Notes: generated by a model from the sequence alone, not told the origin. A stretch of DNA of 64,000 nucleotides from Telluribacter humicola (GCF_017355935.1 NZ_JAFIQT010000003.1:441450-505449), one strand, 5' to 3'; counted from the first letter of the stretch, positions 9,759-19,377 are shown. Translations and numbers: made by a program.

Positions 9759-12206
9759 ATGAAGTACCCATTTTTTCTTTTGCTCTTACTATCCGTCCAG
9801 CTTTACGGCCAGAACAGTTCCCTAAACGGTATTATAACCGATAAACAAAGTACCCAGCCTCTCGAATACGCTAACGTTACGATTCACAGCTTGCCTGATT
9901 CGGCCCTGGTCAACGGAGCGGTGACCGCGGCAGATGGTAGCTTTGAATTGAGCAAACTGAAAGCCGGTAGCTATTACCTGCAGGTGTTCTTTGTGGGCTA
10001 TAAGGTACATAAGGTACCCGTTCAGCTCGAAAGGGGGCAGAAGCTTGATGTAGGTACTTTGGGCGTCGAAGCAGATACCAAGCTGCTGGAGGAATTGAGG
10101 GTATCAGGCCAGCGGGCTACGGTTATTACCCAGATCGACAAGCAGGTCTACCGCGCCGATCAGTTTCAGTCAGCCGTGGGAGGTACGGCGGTGGATGTGC
10201 TCAAAAACATGCCCTCAGTTACCGTCAATGCCGAAGGCGAAGTCAGCATGCGGGGGGCCAATGGCTTTCTGGTGCTGCTCAACGGCAAGCCGGTACAGGC
10301 CAACATGGGTACGCTGCTGGCCCAGTTGCCCGCCAACTCCATCGAAAACATTGAGATTATCACCACGCCCTCCTCACGCTATGACCCGGACGGCAAGGCG
10401 GGTATTATTAATATTATTACTAAAAAAGGCGCTAACGACGGCCTGTCTCTGCTGGTCAACGTACAGGGAGGCCTGCCCAGCGTCAACAGCTACGACAATG
10501 CCGAAAAACCCGTACGCTACGGAGCCGACGCTACCCTCAACTACCAGAAAGGCAAGTGGGACGTGTCCACCAGCTTGAGCTACCTGCGCAACGACATAGC
10601 CGGTCGGCGCGTGGGGGATGTCAATACCACCATCGGCAACCGTTTTACCCGCTTCCCGTCCGTGGGCGAGCGCAGCTTTGACCGCTACAACTTTTCGGGC
10701 CGGCTGGCGGTGGGGTACACCCCGAACGCCAATAACACCTTCGGGGGCGGCTTTTACTACGGCAACCGGACCGAGTACCGCCTGGCCGACATCCTCTACA
10801 ATAATACCACCACCGACCTCAGCACCGGCAACATCCTCAGCCGCACCACATACTTTAATTCTAATCTGGTACAGAAAAGGGGGAAGTTCTACACCGCCAA
10901 CGCTGACTACACGCATACGTTCCTGAACCGCGCTACCCTGTCGGCTTCGGTGCTGTACGAGTACGACTACCTCGATGGCTACACCCGCAACAGCAACCTG
11001 AACGCCCGCAACTACGCCGATACGCTGCAGTATACCCTCACCACCACCGACCGGCCTATCCATAACTTCCGCACCAGTGTAGACTACGCTACTGCCGTAG
11101 GTGGAGGTAAGCTGGAGGCGGGCTACCAGTACCGCAGCCAGCAGGATGAAGGGGACTTTGTGTACCGCGAAAAAGAAGGCAACTTCACCCGACCTGTTCT
11201 CATTCCGGCCTTTACGGGAGGAATACTGGTAGATAATCAAATCCACTCCCTATATACCCAGTACGGGGCCAAAAGGAGCCGCCTGGAGTACAATGCCGGA
11301 CTACGATTTGAGTACGCGACCCGGCACCTGTTCATCAAGCAAACTAACGACACCTACGACCTGCGCCTTACCAACCTGTTCCCTTCTTTTAATATCCTGT
11401 ATTCTCTAAATGATGATTTGAAAGGAAAGCTGGGGTACAGCCGGCGCGTGCAGCGCAACAACAACTTTGCTCTGAACCCCTTACCCGAGCGCGAGCACTC
11501 TGAGACCCTCGAGCAGGGCGATCCGCAGTTGCTGCCGGAATTCGTGAATCTCTCTGAAATTGGCGTGGTCAAAACCTTTGAGACAGGTACCTTCCTGGCG
11601 ACGGTCTACCATCAGGATATCACTAACATTGTTAACAGGGTTAACAGCGTCTACGCTGATACCATCCTGAACCGTATCTTTACCAATGCCGGCAAGGCCC
11701 GCCGCTGGGGCGTAGAACTGGGGCTGGACGTGCAGCCGGTGAAAGGTTGGAAGCTGTACCTGGGCGGAAACGTCTACGACTACAAGATCCGCGGTCAACT
11801 CTTTGACAATACCATCATTTTCAACACCAACAGCCTGGTGTACTCCCTCAACGGCACCTCGAGCGTGCAGATCAGCCCGACACTCCTCTTTCAGGCCAAC
11901 GTCAGCTACCTCTCGCAGCGCATCACAGCTCAGGGCGAAGACTCACGCTTTATAGTACCTAACTCTTCTCTTAAGAAAACCTTTATGAAGGGGAAGCTGT
12001 CGGCTATGCTGCAGTGGCAGTCGATGAGTCTGGGTCTGCTGCCCTCCAACGAGCAGCGGATTACCACCCGTGGCCGGGACTTTTTTACCACCACCAACTA
12101 CATCCTTGAATCGGACGTATTCATCCTCAACCTGAGCTACTCGCTTAACCAGTTGAGTAAGAAGTCACGCCTACCGTCGAGTGAGTTTGGGGAGAAAGAG
12201 TTTTAA
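9759..12206 (+). CDS. TonB-dependent receptor / outer-membrane beta-barrel family protein
   Basis: An 815-residue outer-membrane protein starting at ATG 9759; a TTG six codons earlier is in frame but the signal peptide MKYPFFLLLLLSVQLYGQ argues for the ATG. After the signal come a carboxypeptidase-regulatory-like domain (about residues 20-100, SLNGIITDKQSTQPLEYANV), a plug domain (GTAVDVLKNMPSVTVNAEGEVSMRG, in two overlapping pieces) and a large barrel rich in alternating aromatics. The barrel resembles the Bacteroidota 'outer membrane protein beta-barrel family' more than SusC. The substrate is unknown. The divergent PepSY reductase points to iron or siderophore uptake. Confidence 0.85.
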   Translation: MKYPFFLLLLLSVQLYGQNSSLNGIITDKQSTQPLEYANVTIHSLPDSALVNGAVTAADGSFELSKLKAGSYYLQVFFVGYKVHKVPVQLERGQKLDVGTLGVEADTKLLEELRVSGQRATVITQIDKQVYRADQFQSAVGGTAVDVLKNMPSVTVNAEGEVSMRGANGFLVLLNGKPVQANMGTLLAQLPANSIENIEIITTPSSRYDPDGKAGIINIITKKGANDGLSLLVNVQGGLPSVNSYDNAEKPVRYGADATLNYQKGKWDVSTSLSYLRNDIAGRRVGDVNTTIGNRFTRFPSVGERSFDRYNFSGRLAVGYTPNANNTFGGGFYYGNRTEYRLADILYNNTTTDLSTGNILSRTTYFNSNLVQKRGKFYTANADYTHTFLNRATLSASVLYEYDYLDGYTRNSNLNARNYADTLQYTLTTTDRPIHNFRTSVDYATAVGGGKLEAGYQYRSQQDEGDFVYREKEGNFTRPVLIPAFTGGILVDNQIHSLYTQYGAKRSRLEYNAGLRFEYATRHLFIKQTNDTYDLRLTNLFPSFNILYSLNDDLKGKLGYSRRVQRNNNFALNPLPEREHSETLEQGDPQLLPEFVNLSEIGVVKTFETGTFLATVYHQDITNIVNRVNSVYADTILNRIFTNAGKARRWGVELGLDVQPVKGWKLYLGGNVYDYKIRGQLFDNTIIFNTNSLVYSLNGTSSVQISPTLLFQANVSYLSQRITAQGEDSRFIVPNSSLKKTFMKGKLSAMLQWQSMSLGLLPSNEQRITTRGRDFFTTTNYILESDVFILNLSYSLNQLSKKSRLPSSEFGEKEF

Positions 12207-12442
12207 GTAGAAGGATCGATAAACTCGGATGCTGCTTTCGCTAATCCACATTACATATATTATTCTTATTGCCCTTCCCACACTTCCCGGACATTCTTCT
12301 GGTGGTGTTCATTCAGCCCCTCGTCCCTTACTCTATAACTGAGTTATATAAGCACTATAGCCACAGACATAATGTACACAAAAGGTACTCTAGAAAAATA
12401 GGTAGCAGCCCTTACGCAACCCATACGGTTTTTACAGCATCT

Positions 12443-12450
12443 TAGCTTTG
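12443..12450 (+). promoter_or_regulatory. -7 box for the S33-like hydrolase gene
   Basis: TAGCTTTG matches TAnnTTTG exactly and lies 21 bp before ATG 12472. The alternative TTG start at 12448 falls inside this box, which supports the ATG start. Confidence 0.45.
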
Positions 12451-12471
12451 AAATTCTCCTACTATGTGACC

Positions 12472-13530
12472 ATGGCCAAGCAAACGTTCTGTCTTTTGAT
12501 AATCATTTTTTGTGCTGCTTGTAGTACAACCCGCCCCTTTAAAACAAGTGATGGGCAAAAGTTGCCAAATAGTATTGCCGAAACACGCCGTATCAAAATC
12601 GGTGGTATCAAACAATTTGTAACGATACGGGGAGCAGATCGACGTAATCCAATTCTGTTGTGGCTACATGGAGGTCCTGGTAGTATAGCCATGCCGTTTT
12701 TCATTCACTACAACGCTTCATTGGAAAATCAATTCACAGTAGTGTATTGGGATCAACGCGGATCGGGAAAGTCTTACTCTTCCCGTATACCATCAGCCAG
12801 TATGACTTTGGATCAGTTCATTACTGATACCCATGAGCTGACCGACTGGTTAAAGAAACGATTCCAGCAGGATAAGGTAGTACTAGCTGGGCACTCCTGG
12901 GGTAGCTTGCTGGGGATGCACGTAATTGCCAGGCATCCTGACGACTATTCCGCTTTTGTTGCTGTTTCCCCTGCTATCAACTGGCTTGAAGGCGCACGAA
13001 TTTCTTACGAATTTACGCTCAATACAGCTCAGCAAAAGCAGGACACAACCGCCTTAGCCACTCTAAAACGCATTGGTAAGCCCGATGATGGGTTTTTAAG
13101 TGATGAGGGGGCCTACAAGCAACATAGAGCCTTAGTGGAAAAATATGGCGGAGTACTGCATCAGAATCTTAAACTACCTCATAGCCAACTCCTTCTACGT
13201 TCAAAAGAATACAGCTTGTTAGATTTATTGAAAACCCGGAAGATAGCCCGTTTATCAGCTCCCCTGGTCAAAGAGATATTTCCTAAATTGGATTTAAAAA
13301 GCCAAATTCCTGCGGTTGAGGTACCGGTTTACTTCTTTTTGGGGCGGTATGATTATAACTGTCCTTCCGAATTAGCAGCCGATTATTACAATTCATTGCA
13401 AGCTCCTTTTAAAGAATTGATCTGGTTTGAGGAGTCAGCTCATTCTGCTTGCTGGGAAGAATCGGATAAATTCAACGCACTGGTCATGGAGAAGCTGTTA
13501 CCTGCCAAAAGCGAAGGGGTTCCAAAATAG
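12472..13530 (+). CDS. Alpha/beta hydrolase lipoprotein, proline iminopeptidase-like (S33)
   Basis: A 352-residue protein with a lipoprotein signal (MAKQTFCLLIIIFCAAC, Cys at 17). The fold is the S33 type: the oxyanion-hole motif HGGPG, the strand-turn VVYWDQRGSGKSY, and the nucleophile elbow AGHSWGS, with Ser as nucleophile. A late Asp (FLGRYDYNCP) and a His (EESAHSACWEE) can complete the triad. The family includes prolyl aminopeptidases and esterases, so the substrate is open. GC content is lower than in the flanking genes, which may reflect a more recent origin. It stands alone and is convergent with the uxuB-like SDR gene across a strong bidirectional terminator. Confidence 0.85.
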   Translation: MAKQTFCLLIIIFCAACSTTRPFKTSDGQKLPNSIAETRRIKIGGIKQFVTIRGADRRNPILLWLHGGPGSIAMPFFIHYNASLENQFTVVYWDQRGSGKSYSSRIPSASMTLDQFITDTHELTDWLKKRFQQDKVVLAGHSWGSLLGMHVIARHPDDYSAFVAVSPAINWLEGARISYEFTLNTAQQKQDTTALATLKRIGKPDDGFLSDEGAYKQHRALVEKYGGVLHQNLKLPHSQLLLRSKEYSLLDLLKTRKIARLSAPLVKEIFPKLDLKSQIPAVEVPVYFFLGRYDYNCPSELAADYYNSLQAPFKELIWFEESAHSACWEESDKFNALVMEKLLPAKSEGVPK

Positions 13531-13650
13531 AAGCATGTGAAAGCAGAGAACTATAAAATTACAATTAAACTTTTCACGTTGGCCTGAGGGGCACGAGTCT
13601 TCCTTATACATGTGCTTTAGCCCTGTGCGACACAGGTCAGGAGGATGGCC

Positions 13651-13696
13651 TAAAAGCAGAAGGAACGCCAATTAATTAGCGTTCCTTCTGCTTTTA
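13651..13696. terminator. Bidirectional terminator between convergent genes
   Basis: Perfect 18-bp stem TAAAAGCAGAAGGAACGC (13651-13668) with its complement (13679-13696). The arms end in A-rich and T-rich runs, so the hairpin can stop transcription from both sides. Confidence 0.8.
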
Positions 13697-13725
13697 GCTT
13701 ATAGCTATACTACCTAATCCCTATC

Positions 13726-14490
13726 CTAAAACCCAATCGAATTACCCCCATCCACCGGTAGCGATACACCCGTAATAAACGAGGCGGCTTCGGAGGACAG
13801 AAACACAGCCGCCAGACCGATGTCTTTGGGAGCGCCCAACCGCGCCATCGGTGTACGGCTCATGGCCCTCCGCAGGCGGTCCGGGTCATCACCCATGGCT
13901 TTCAGGAACATAGGGGTTTCGATGAAGCCGGGAGCGATGGCGTTGATACGGACATTATGCGGCGAAAATTCCGATGCCAGTATCTTAATCATGCCTTCCA
14001 AAGCCGTCTTAGAAGCTCCGTAAGCAGCCACCCTATCTATACCGTAGTAGGCGGCCATGGAGGAGATCATCAGAATAGAGCCGCTGCGACGAGCGATCAT
14101 GCTCCGGGCGCACTCCCGGGTCAGCGAAAATACGGCGTTGAGGTTGGTCATCAGGATGCGGTCAAACTCCTCATCCGTTACGTCCAGCGCCGGTTTCTTC
14201 ATATTAATACCGGCATTATTAATCAGTATGTCAATGGGCCCCCAAGTACTCTCGATATGCTGCACCAGGGCCGGGAGCTTCGCCCGATCTGTTACGTCAT
14301 TGACTACGTAGTGAGCCCGTTCGCCCAGGGTACTTACGGCTTCTTTGAGCATTTCTTCACGGCGACCCGTTATGACCACCCGGGCTCCGGCATCAACCAG
14401 GCATTGGGTAGTAGCCAGTCCGATGCCGGTACCTCCTCCGGTTACGAGGGCTAGTTTTCCTTCTAATGAAAAAGATTGTGTTGTATTCAC
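13726..14490 (-). CDS. SDR oxidoreductase, probable D-mannonate oxidoreductase (UxuB-like)
   Basis: A 254-residue short-chain dehydrogenase. The open frame runs upstream into the 3' end of the preceding gene, but family similarity starts at NTTQSFSLEGKLALVTGG. The only fitting start is GTG at 14490, 19 bp after the preceding stop codon. Motifs: TGGGTGIG nucleotide loop, NNAG, catalytic Ser in ISSMAA, and Y-x3-K in YGASK. In several bacteria the NADH-dependent reduction of fructuronate to mannonate is done by an SDR-type UxuB, as in Bacillus YjmF. Because this gene follows a UxuA-containing gene, that is the most likely role here. A generic sugar-acid dehydrogenase cannot be excluded. Confidence 0.75.
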   Translation of the reverse strand: MNTTQSFSLEGKLALVTGGGTGIGLATTQCLVDAGARVVITGRREEMLKEAVSTLGERAHYVVNDVTDRAKLPALVQHIESTWGPIDILINNAGINMKKPALDVTDEEFDRILMTNLNAVFSLTRECARSMIARRSGSILMISSMAAYYGIDRVAAYGASKTALEGMIKILASEFSPHNVRINAIAPGFIETPMFLKAMGDDPDRLRRAMSRTPMARLGAPKDIGLAAVFLSSEAASFITGVSLPVDGGNSIGF

Positions 14491-14509
14491 AGCTTGTATT
14501 TTCTGGTTA

Positions 14510-17500
14510 TTAACGTAATTGATAAATCCGCACCAGCTCTTTAATCTCCTCCAGCGTGCGGTCGGGCTTGGGCAAATCGTCGGGTATGGGTCGCTTCGAA
14601 TACGTCTGGAAGTACAGCACGCAGGCATCGCGCCACCACTCGGCCTCCCGCTTCTGGATCTGCAGACGACTGGCTACGTCGGCGTGTAATTCGGGGTCTA
14701 CGGAGCCCTTCACGCTGTCCCACTGCCGGATCATCTGCTCCACGGAGTTGACCCCGCCGTAGTAGCGGTAGCAGAGTTCCTCCCACAGGGTACGTCCGTT
14801 GTCCATCTTATACGACCAGGATACATGGTGGAACCAAAGCAGGTACTTTTCCGGCGTATTTTCCAGTACCCCCCACTGCTGCTGCAACTCTGGAGCGTAC
14901 TGCGAAAGGGCGTTGGAGCCGGTTTTGGTACGGTCGAAACCGATACCCTGCGCATCAGCGCGGTGGTAGTAGAGGGAGGTCCAGTCGGGGCGCTGGCTCT
15001 TTTCGAGCCAGGGCTGCGGCCCGTAGTGAATACTTTCGCCCATGATGTGGTGCAGGCCCAGGGGCGTCATGTAGTTGACCGCCGCCTCGCGTGATTCCAT
15101 AAAAATACTCTTAATGGTAGCCACCGCCTGCGGCTGGCGGGTGAGCGTCATCTTTATCCACTCTTCAGCAATCTGCTCCGACGACAGCGTGTGGTCCCAG
15201 GCCAAGCGACCATAAGCGTACCAATTGGCCTGCCCCACGGGATGCCCGGTCCAGTTGCGGTCGGAGCCAATGTTGGACACGCCCGCCATGCCGGTACGGG
15301 TATAGCCGTGCAGGCTGCCATCTACTACCTCCGCTACCGTTGAGCCGGGGCCTTTGACGTAGGTATCGCTGTCGAGCGTTTCTTTGAAGAGCGGTGCTTC
15401 GTACACCAGGTGCGTCGCGAAGCCCAGGTACTCCTGCGTGAGCTGAAACTCCATCATCAGAGGCGTCTGCGGCATCTGTCCGAACAGCGGGCTGAATGGC
15501 TCGCGCGGCTGGAAATCAATGGGGCCGTTCTTGACCTGGACCAGTACCTTCGGGTCAAACTGTCCGTCGAAAGGCTTGAACTCCTCGTAGCCTGCCTTGT
15601 AGCGGTCGCCGTTAGGGTCAGCTTTGTACACGAAAGCCCGCCACATCACAATTCCATCGTAGGGAGCCATCGCCTTAGCCAGCATGTTGGCACCATCGAC
15701 GTGGGTCCGGTTGTAGTCTTGCGGACCGGGCTCGCCCTCGGAATTGGCTTTTACCACAAACCCACCGAAGTCCGGAATAATGGAATAAATCTCTTTCACC
15801 TTCTCGTTCCACCACTGCTGTACGGCCGGGTCCAGCGGGTCGGCGGTGGAGAGGCCACCCACGTTGCGCGGCGCCGTGAAGCGTACTGACAGGTACACCC
15901 GGATACCGTAGGGACGGAATACATCAGCCAGAGCCTTTACTTTGTGCAGGTACTCCGCCGTCATGAAGCGGGCACTGGCGTTTACGTTATTGACTACCGT
16001 GGCGTTGATCCCAATGGAAGCATTAGCGCGGGCGTATTCCTTGTAACGGGGGTCAATCACCTGCGGCAGGTCGTACCATTTCCAGATGGATGAGCCGGCG
16101 TAGCCCCGCTCCACGGTACCGTTGGGGTTGTCCCAGTGGTTGAGTACGCGGTACTGTACCTTGGGGCTGGTAGTGATATTTAGCTCCGACAGCGGACGCA
16201 GGGTCTGCAGGTGACGTAAAAGCCCGAAGCTCCCGTACAGGAGCCCCTTTTCGGTTTTGGCGGCTATGATAGTTTGGTTGCCTTTGCGGTAGATATGGTA
16301 CCCCTCCTGCCCTACTTGTTCCTGCGCATTGAGTTGAAGAACTACATCGCCTTTGCCCGAAGCCTGCTTTTGCACAGGTACTTTAGTACCCAGCAGCCCC
16401 TGTAGGCCCGTCTGTAACTCCTCCACGGCCACTTGCCGCATGGGTGAGCTTTCGGTGTTGACGATGGCGGTAAAAGCAGTAGCGTAGGCCCGCTGCAAGG
16501 CCGCGCCCTGAATCCGGTCGTATTTAAGCCAGAGGCGGTAGCCGTCGTCGGCGCGGGTACTTCCTCCTACTAATACAGAGACTAGCAGGAGTACCAGCGC
16601 CAGTGAGCGACGAATAGCCAGCTCCATACCCCGTAGTTCGGCCAGACCTTTAAGACGACCAATGGCCGAATAGCCGGGGTAGGTCCTTTTGTGGAGGTCG
16701 TCCAGCATCTGGTGACCGTGGTCGGGGCGCATAGGTAGCGCGCTGTCGGGACGACCGGCCTGCTGCCGGCGCTGCTGTTCGAGAACTAGTTCTTTCATAA
16801 CACTATACATATCGACATCGCCAGTCAAGTGGTCGGCTTCGTGAAAATTACGTGGTTCGTCGGCATCGCGCTTGGTAGAACGCAGATGCACAAAGTGAAT
16901 CCGGCCCCCCAGCCGCTGCACCATACCCGGCAGATCGTTGTCGGCCCGTACCCCCAGCGAGCCGGTACAGAAGGTAATGCCGTTGGCCCGGACGGGGCAG
17001 GCATCCATCAGCGCCTGCAGATCGGCTTCGGTACTTACCACGCGGGGCAGTCCCAGCAGCGGACGCGGCGGATCATCGGGGTGGATGCACAGCCGTACGC
17101 CCAATTCTTCGGCAAGAGGTGCTACCTGTTGTACGAAGTAGTGCAGATTGGCCCGTAGTGCATCGGCATCTATATCTTTATAGGTATCCAGCAGGGACTG
17201 AAAGGTAGCCAACTCAAAGGCTTCTTCTGAGCCCGGCAACCCCAGCAGTACCGTTGCGGTCAGGGCCCGCAGTTCCTCCTCACCCATGGACTCAAACCGC
17301 CGCCTGGCCCGCTCGATGGTATCGGCATCGTAGTCCTGCTCAGCGCCGGGACGCTTCAGGATATGGAGGTCAAAGGCCACAAACTTCTCCCACTCGAAGC
17401 GAAGGGTACGGGCGCCGTTGGGCAGCTGATATACTACATCCGTCCGCGACCAATCCAGCACTGGCATGAAGTTGTAGCATACTACCTCTATCCCACAGGC

Positions 17501-17800
17501 CGCCAGGTTTCGCAGCGACTGCTTATAGTTGTCTATGAGGGTTTCGCGCGAAGGCAGTCCCTTTTTGATGTCCTCGTGGACGGGCAGGCTCTCCACCACC
17601 AGCCAACGCAGCGGCGTTACTCCCTCCGGAGCCTGTTCAATCAGTTGCTGGCGCTCCCTGATGGCCTCCACCGACCATACCTCTCCAACAGGTAGCTGAT
17701 GCAGGGCTGATACTACCCCTTCACAGCCTGCCTGACGTATATCATTCAGTGATACCGGGTCGTTAGGTCCGAACCAACGCATTGTTTGTATGAAAGGCAT
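14510..17800 (-). CDS. Fused mannonate dehydratase (UxuA) and GH67 alpha-glucuronidase
   Basis: A single open frame of 1096 residues with two complete enzymes. Residues 1 to about 398 are UxuA, which dehydrates D-mannonate to 2-keto-3-deoxygluconate in the cytosol. Marks are [12 protein letters not shown] at the N terminus, the metal-site segment [16 protein letters not shown] (C238, H240), HLRSTKRD, and the terminal [12 protein letters not shown] and [16 protein letters not shown]. Residues from about 418 on are a GH67 alpha-glucuronidase, which releases (4-O-methyl)glucuronate from xylo-oligosaccharides. Marks are [19 protein letters not shown] and the WRAFVYK strand. Each half has the normal length of its stand-alone family. 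Residues 392-417 read as a signal peptide at the join, with an in-frame ATG at 16627. The product may be a membrane-spanning fusion, two proteins from two starts, or a sequence error at the join. The uxuB-like SDR follows after 19 bp, and a divergent LacI regulator lies upstream. Confidence 0.85.
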   Translation of the reverse strand: MPFIQTMRWFGPNDPVSLNDIRQAGCEGVVSALHQLPVGEVWSVEAIRERQQLIEQAPEGVTPLRWLVVESLPVHEDIKKGLPSRETLIDNYKQSLRNLAACGIEVVCYNFMPVLDWSRTDVVYQLPNGARTLRFEWEKFVAFDLHILKRPGAEQDYDADTIERARRRFESMGEEELRALTATVLLGLPGSEEAFELATFQSLLDTYKDIDADALRANLHYFVQQVAPLAEELGVRLCIHPDDPPRPLLGLPRVVSTEADLQALMDACPVRANGITFCTGSLGVRADNDLPGMVQRLGGRIHFVHLRSTKRDADEPRNFHEADHLTGDVDMYSVMKELVLEQQRRQQAGRPDSALPMRPDHGHQMLDDLHKRTYPGYSAIGRLKGLAELRGMELAIRRSLALVLLLVSVLVGGSTRADDGYRLWLKYDRIQGAALQRAYATAFTAIVNTESSPMRQVAVEELQTGLQGLLGTKVPVQKQASGKGDVVLQLNAQEQVGQEGYHIYRKGNQTIIAAKTEKGLLYGSFGLLRHLQTLRPLSELNITTSPKVQYRVLNHWDNPNGTVERGYAGSSIWKWYDLPQVIDPRYKEYARANASIGINATVVNNVNASARFMTAEYLHKVKALADVFRPYGIRVYLSVRFTAPRNVGGLSTADPLDPAVQQWWNEKVKEIYSIIPDFGGFVVKANSEGEPGPQDYNRTHVDGANMLAKAMAPYDGIVMWRAFVYKADPNGDRYKAGYEEFKPFDGQFDPKVLVQVKNGPIDFQPREPFSPLFGQMPQTPLMMEFQLTQEYLGFATHLVYEAPLFKETLDSDTYVKGPGSTVAEVVDGSLHGYTRTGMAGVSNIGSDRNWTGHPVGQANWYAYGRLAWDHTLSSEQIAEEWIKMTLTRQPQAVATIKSIFMESREAAVNYMTPLGLHHIMGESIHYGPQPWLEKSQRPDWTSLYYHRADAQGIGFDRTKTGSNALSQYAPELQQQWGVLENTPEKYLLWFHHVSWSYKMDNGRTLWEELCYRYYGGVNSVEQMIRQWDSVKGSVDPELHADVASRLQIQKREAEWWRDACVLYFQTYSKRPIPDDLPKPDRTLEEIKELVRIYQLR
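16550..16627 (-). other. Internal signal-peptide segment and alternative start inside the UxuA-GH67 gene
   Basis: Residues 392-417 begin with Met (codon 16627-16625), carry Arg-Arg at 397-398, a hydrophobic core [13 protein letters not shown], and end STRA before DDG, a normal signal peptidase I site. The first few residues also complete the end of UxuA ([11 protein letters not shown]). Translation from this ATG would yield a 705-residue secreted GH67 enzyme, the usual size. Whether the ATG is used cannot be seen from sequence. Confidence 0.6.
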
Positions 17801-17936
17801 CTTTACTAATTACAATTTTAGAGCTTGTTAATAGATAGGTACCTGGGCTCAAGCGCCTGTACCTCCATTCGAAGCTAGATGGATTCTTCTATTTATAACT
17901 ATGAGAATAAAACATTTTAAACTAAGAATAGGACAA

Positions 17937-17976
17937 TAGCTATCGGTATCGTTTTCGAAAACGATACCGATAGCTA
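17937..17976. promoter_or_regulatory. Perfect 40-bp palindrome, likely LacI-type operator
   Basis: The left arm 17937-17956 (TAGCTATCGGTATCGTTTTC) is exactly complementary to the right arm 17957-17976, with no loop, centred on TTCGAA. It lies in the 302-bp region between the divergent UxuA-GH67 gene and the LacI-type regulator. It ends 12 bp before a TAnnTTTG box that reads toward the regulator, so bound protein would block that promoter. LacI-family operators are palindromes with a central CG, as here. The 40-bp length suggests two overlapping sites or a tetramer. Nothing else was seen in this intergenic region. Confidence 0.7.
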
Positions 17977-17988
17977 GTCTATTTTATC

Positions 17989-17996
17989 TATATTTG
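17989..17996 (+). promoter_or_regulatory. -7 box for the zinc-ribbon LacI regulator
   Basis: TATATTTG fits TAnnTTTG. The -33 region falls within the right arm of the 40-bp palindrome. The leader to the start codon is about 107 bp. Confidence 0.4.
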
Positions 17997-18102
17997 AATG
18001 AGTCGGTGACGGTAAGCCAGAGGGAAGAGGTAGCAGATTGATTACCTCTATGACTATTGGCAGAGAGTACTATCTGAAAAATACAATTTATAGATCCAGT
18101 AC

Positions 18103-19254
18103 ATGATAGAATGTGTAAAGTGCGGCCAAGTAGATGCCATCAAGAGGGCGGGCTTTGTCCGGGGAAAGCAGCGGTTCTACTGCCGGCACTGTAGCTACCA
18201 TTTTGTAGTGGCCGAACCGACTCCCGCCAAACCAGTCAAGCGACAGGCTACCATTATGGACATTGCCCGGCAGCTGGGTATCTCGCCTTCAACGGTGTCG
18301 CGAGCCCTACTCAACCGCTACGGCATCAACGAGCGGACCCGGGCGGAGATACTACGCGTGGCGCAGGAGCTGGACTACCAGCCCAACCTGCTGGCCCAGA
18401 GCCTTAGCAACAGCGAAACCCATACCATTGGAGTGATCATTCCTGATATCGAGAGGCCCTTCTTCGCCTCGGTGGTTAGCGGCATTCAGCAGGTAGCGTC
18501 GGCGTCGGGCTACCGGGTCATGGTGTGCCAGTCCAACGAATCGCACCAGATGGAGGTGGCTAACGTACAGGCGCTGGTAGCCAGCCGGGTGGATGGTTTG
18601 CTAATCTGCCACTCCACCGAAACTACCTTGTTTGACCACATCCGGCTGCCGCACCGCAAGGGGCTGCCCATCGTCCACTTCGACCGGATTTGTGATAATA
18701 TAGATACGTCCAAGGTAGTGCAGGATGATTTCGGTGGGGGCGCCGCTATCGCCGGACACCTGCATCAGCAGGGCTGTCGGCAATTAGCCGTCTTTGCCGG
18801 TCCACCAGACCTTTTGATCAGCAAAAGACGGCTGGAAGGCTTCCTGAGTACCCTGGCGGATCAGGGTATAGCAGCGGATGGGGTACGGGTAGTACACAGC
18901 CATTTCAAACCCGACGAGGCACTCTATACCCTGCGGGAGTGGCTGCAAAGCCCTGCCCCACCCGACGGGATTTTCTGCGTCCACTACGGCAATGCTATTG
19001 ATATGATGCTGGACCTGAAGCAGCGGGGTGTACGTATCCCGGAGGAGATAGCCATAGCGGGCTTTGGTGAAGACAGGCTGGCCGCTGTCATAGAGCCGGG
19101 CCTCACTACCATCCATCAGCATCCGTTCCAGATCGGGCGCCAGGCGGCACTCCTGTTCCTTAACCAGATCATGGCGCCAGAAAGCTTCGTACCCGCTACC
19201 CATCAGGTAAAGGGCGAGCTGATTGTGCGTCAATCTACCCTTCGGCGAGTCTGA
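18103..19254 (+). CDS. LacI-family regulator with N-terminal InsA-like zinc ribbon
   Basis: A 383-residue protein. Residues 1-36 form a Cys4 ribbon (C4-x2-C7 and C27-x2-C30, with the pattern IKRAGFVRGKQRFYC) closely like the zinc ribbon of the IS1 protein InsA and related transposases. A short Pro/Lys linker leads to a LacI helix-turn-helix (about residues 49-100: ATIMDIARQLGISPSTVSRA) with the hinge region YQPNLLAQSLSNS. The periplasmic-binding-protein-like effector domain runs from about 108 to the end. Ordinary LacI proteins are 330-350 residues and start at the helix-turn-helix, so the extra 45 residues are the novelty. Only ATG 18103 gives the ribbon, and it is well formed, so the extension is probably real. 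Its divergence from the glucuronate genes points to uronate-responsive control of them and of itself. Confidence 0.85.
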   Translation: MIECVKCGQVDAIKRAGFVRGKQRFYCRHCSYHFVVAEPTPAKPVKRQATIMDIARQLGISPSTVSRALLNRYGINERTRAEILRVAQELDYQPNLLAQSLSNSETHTIGVIIPDIERPFFASVVSGIQQVASASGYRVMVCQSNESHQMEVANVQALVASRVDGLLICHSTETTLFDHIRLPHRKGLPIVHFDRICDNIDTSKVVQDDFGGGAAIAGHLHQQGCRQLAVFAGPPDLLISKRRLEGFLSTLADQGIAADGVRVVHSHFKPDEALYTLREWLQSPAPPDGIFCVHYGNAIDMMLDLKQRGVRIPEEIAIAGFGEDRLAAVIEPGLTTIHQHPFQIGRQAALLFLNQIMAPESFVPATHQVKGELIVRQSTLRRV

Positions 19255-19322
19255 ATGGGCACTTTGCCATTTTACATAAAAAACTTCTTTTTGTTATAGA
19301 CAGTACTCCAATAAAAAACTCC

Positions 19323-19330
19323 TAACTTTG
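19323..19330 (+). promoter_or_regulatory. -7 box upstream of the aminotransferase gene
   Basis: TAACTTTG, an exact TAnnTTTG, lies 47 bp before the ATG. The -33 element is weak. Confidence 0.45.
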
Positions 19331-19377
19331 CGGGCAATTTGTTGAAACCGTTTCAATTACTTTAATTTTTTAATGCA

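Noticed and set aside
10374-11246. 290-codon minus-strand open frame inside the receptor gene
   Set aside because: Antisense shadow of a high-GC barrel gene; low-complexity Val/Ala/Gly-rich translation with no domain.
12258-12325. Short minus-strand peptide-like stretch LNEHHQKNVREVWEG ending in a stop codon
   Set aside because: It could be the tail of a lost gene, but there is no start codon, an in-frame stop lies just upstream, and I cannot name a source.
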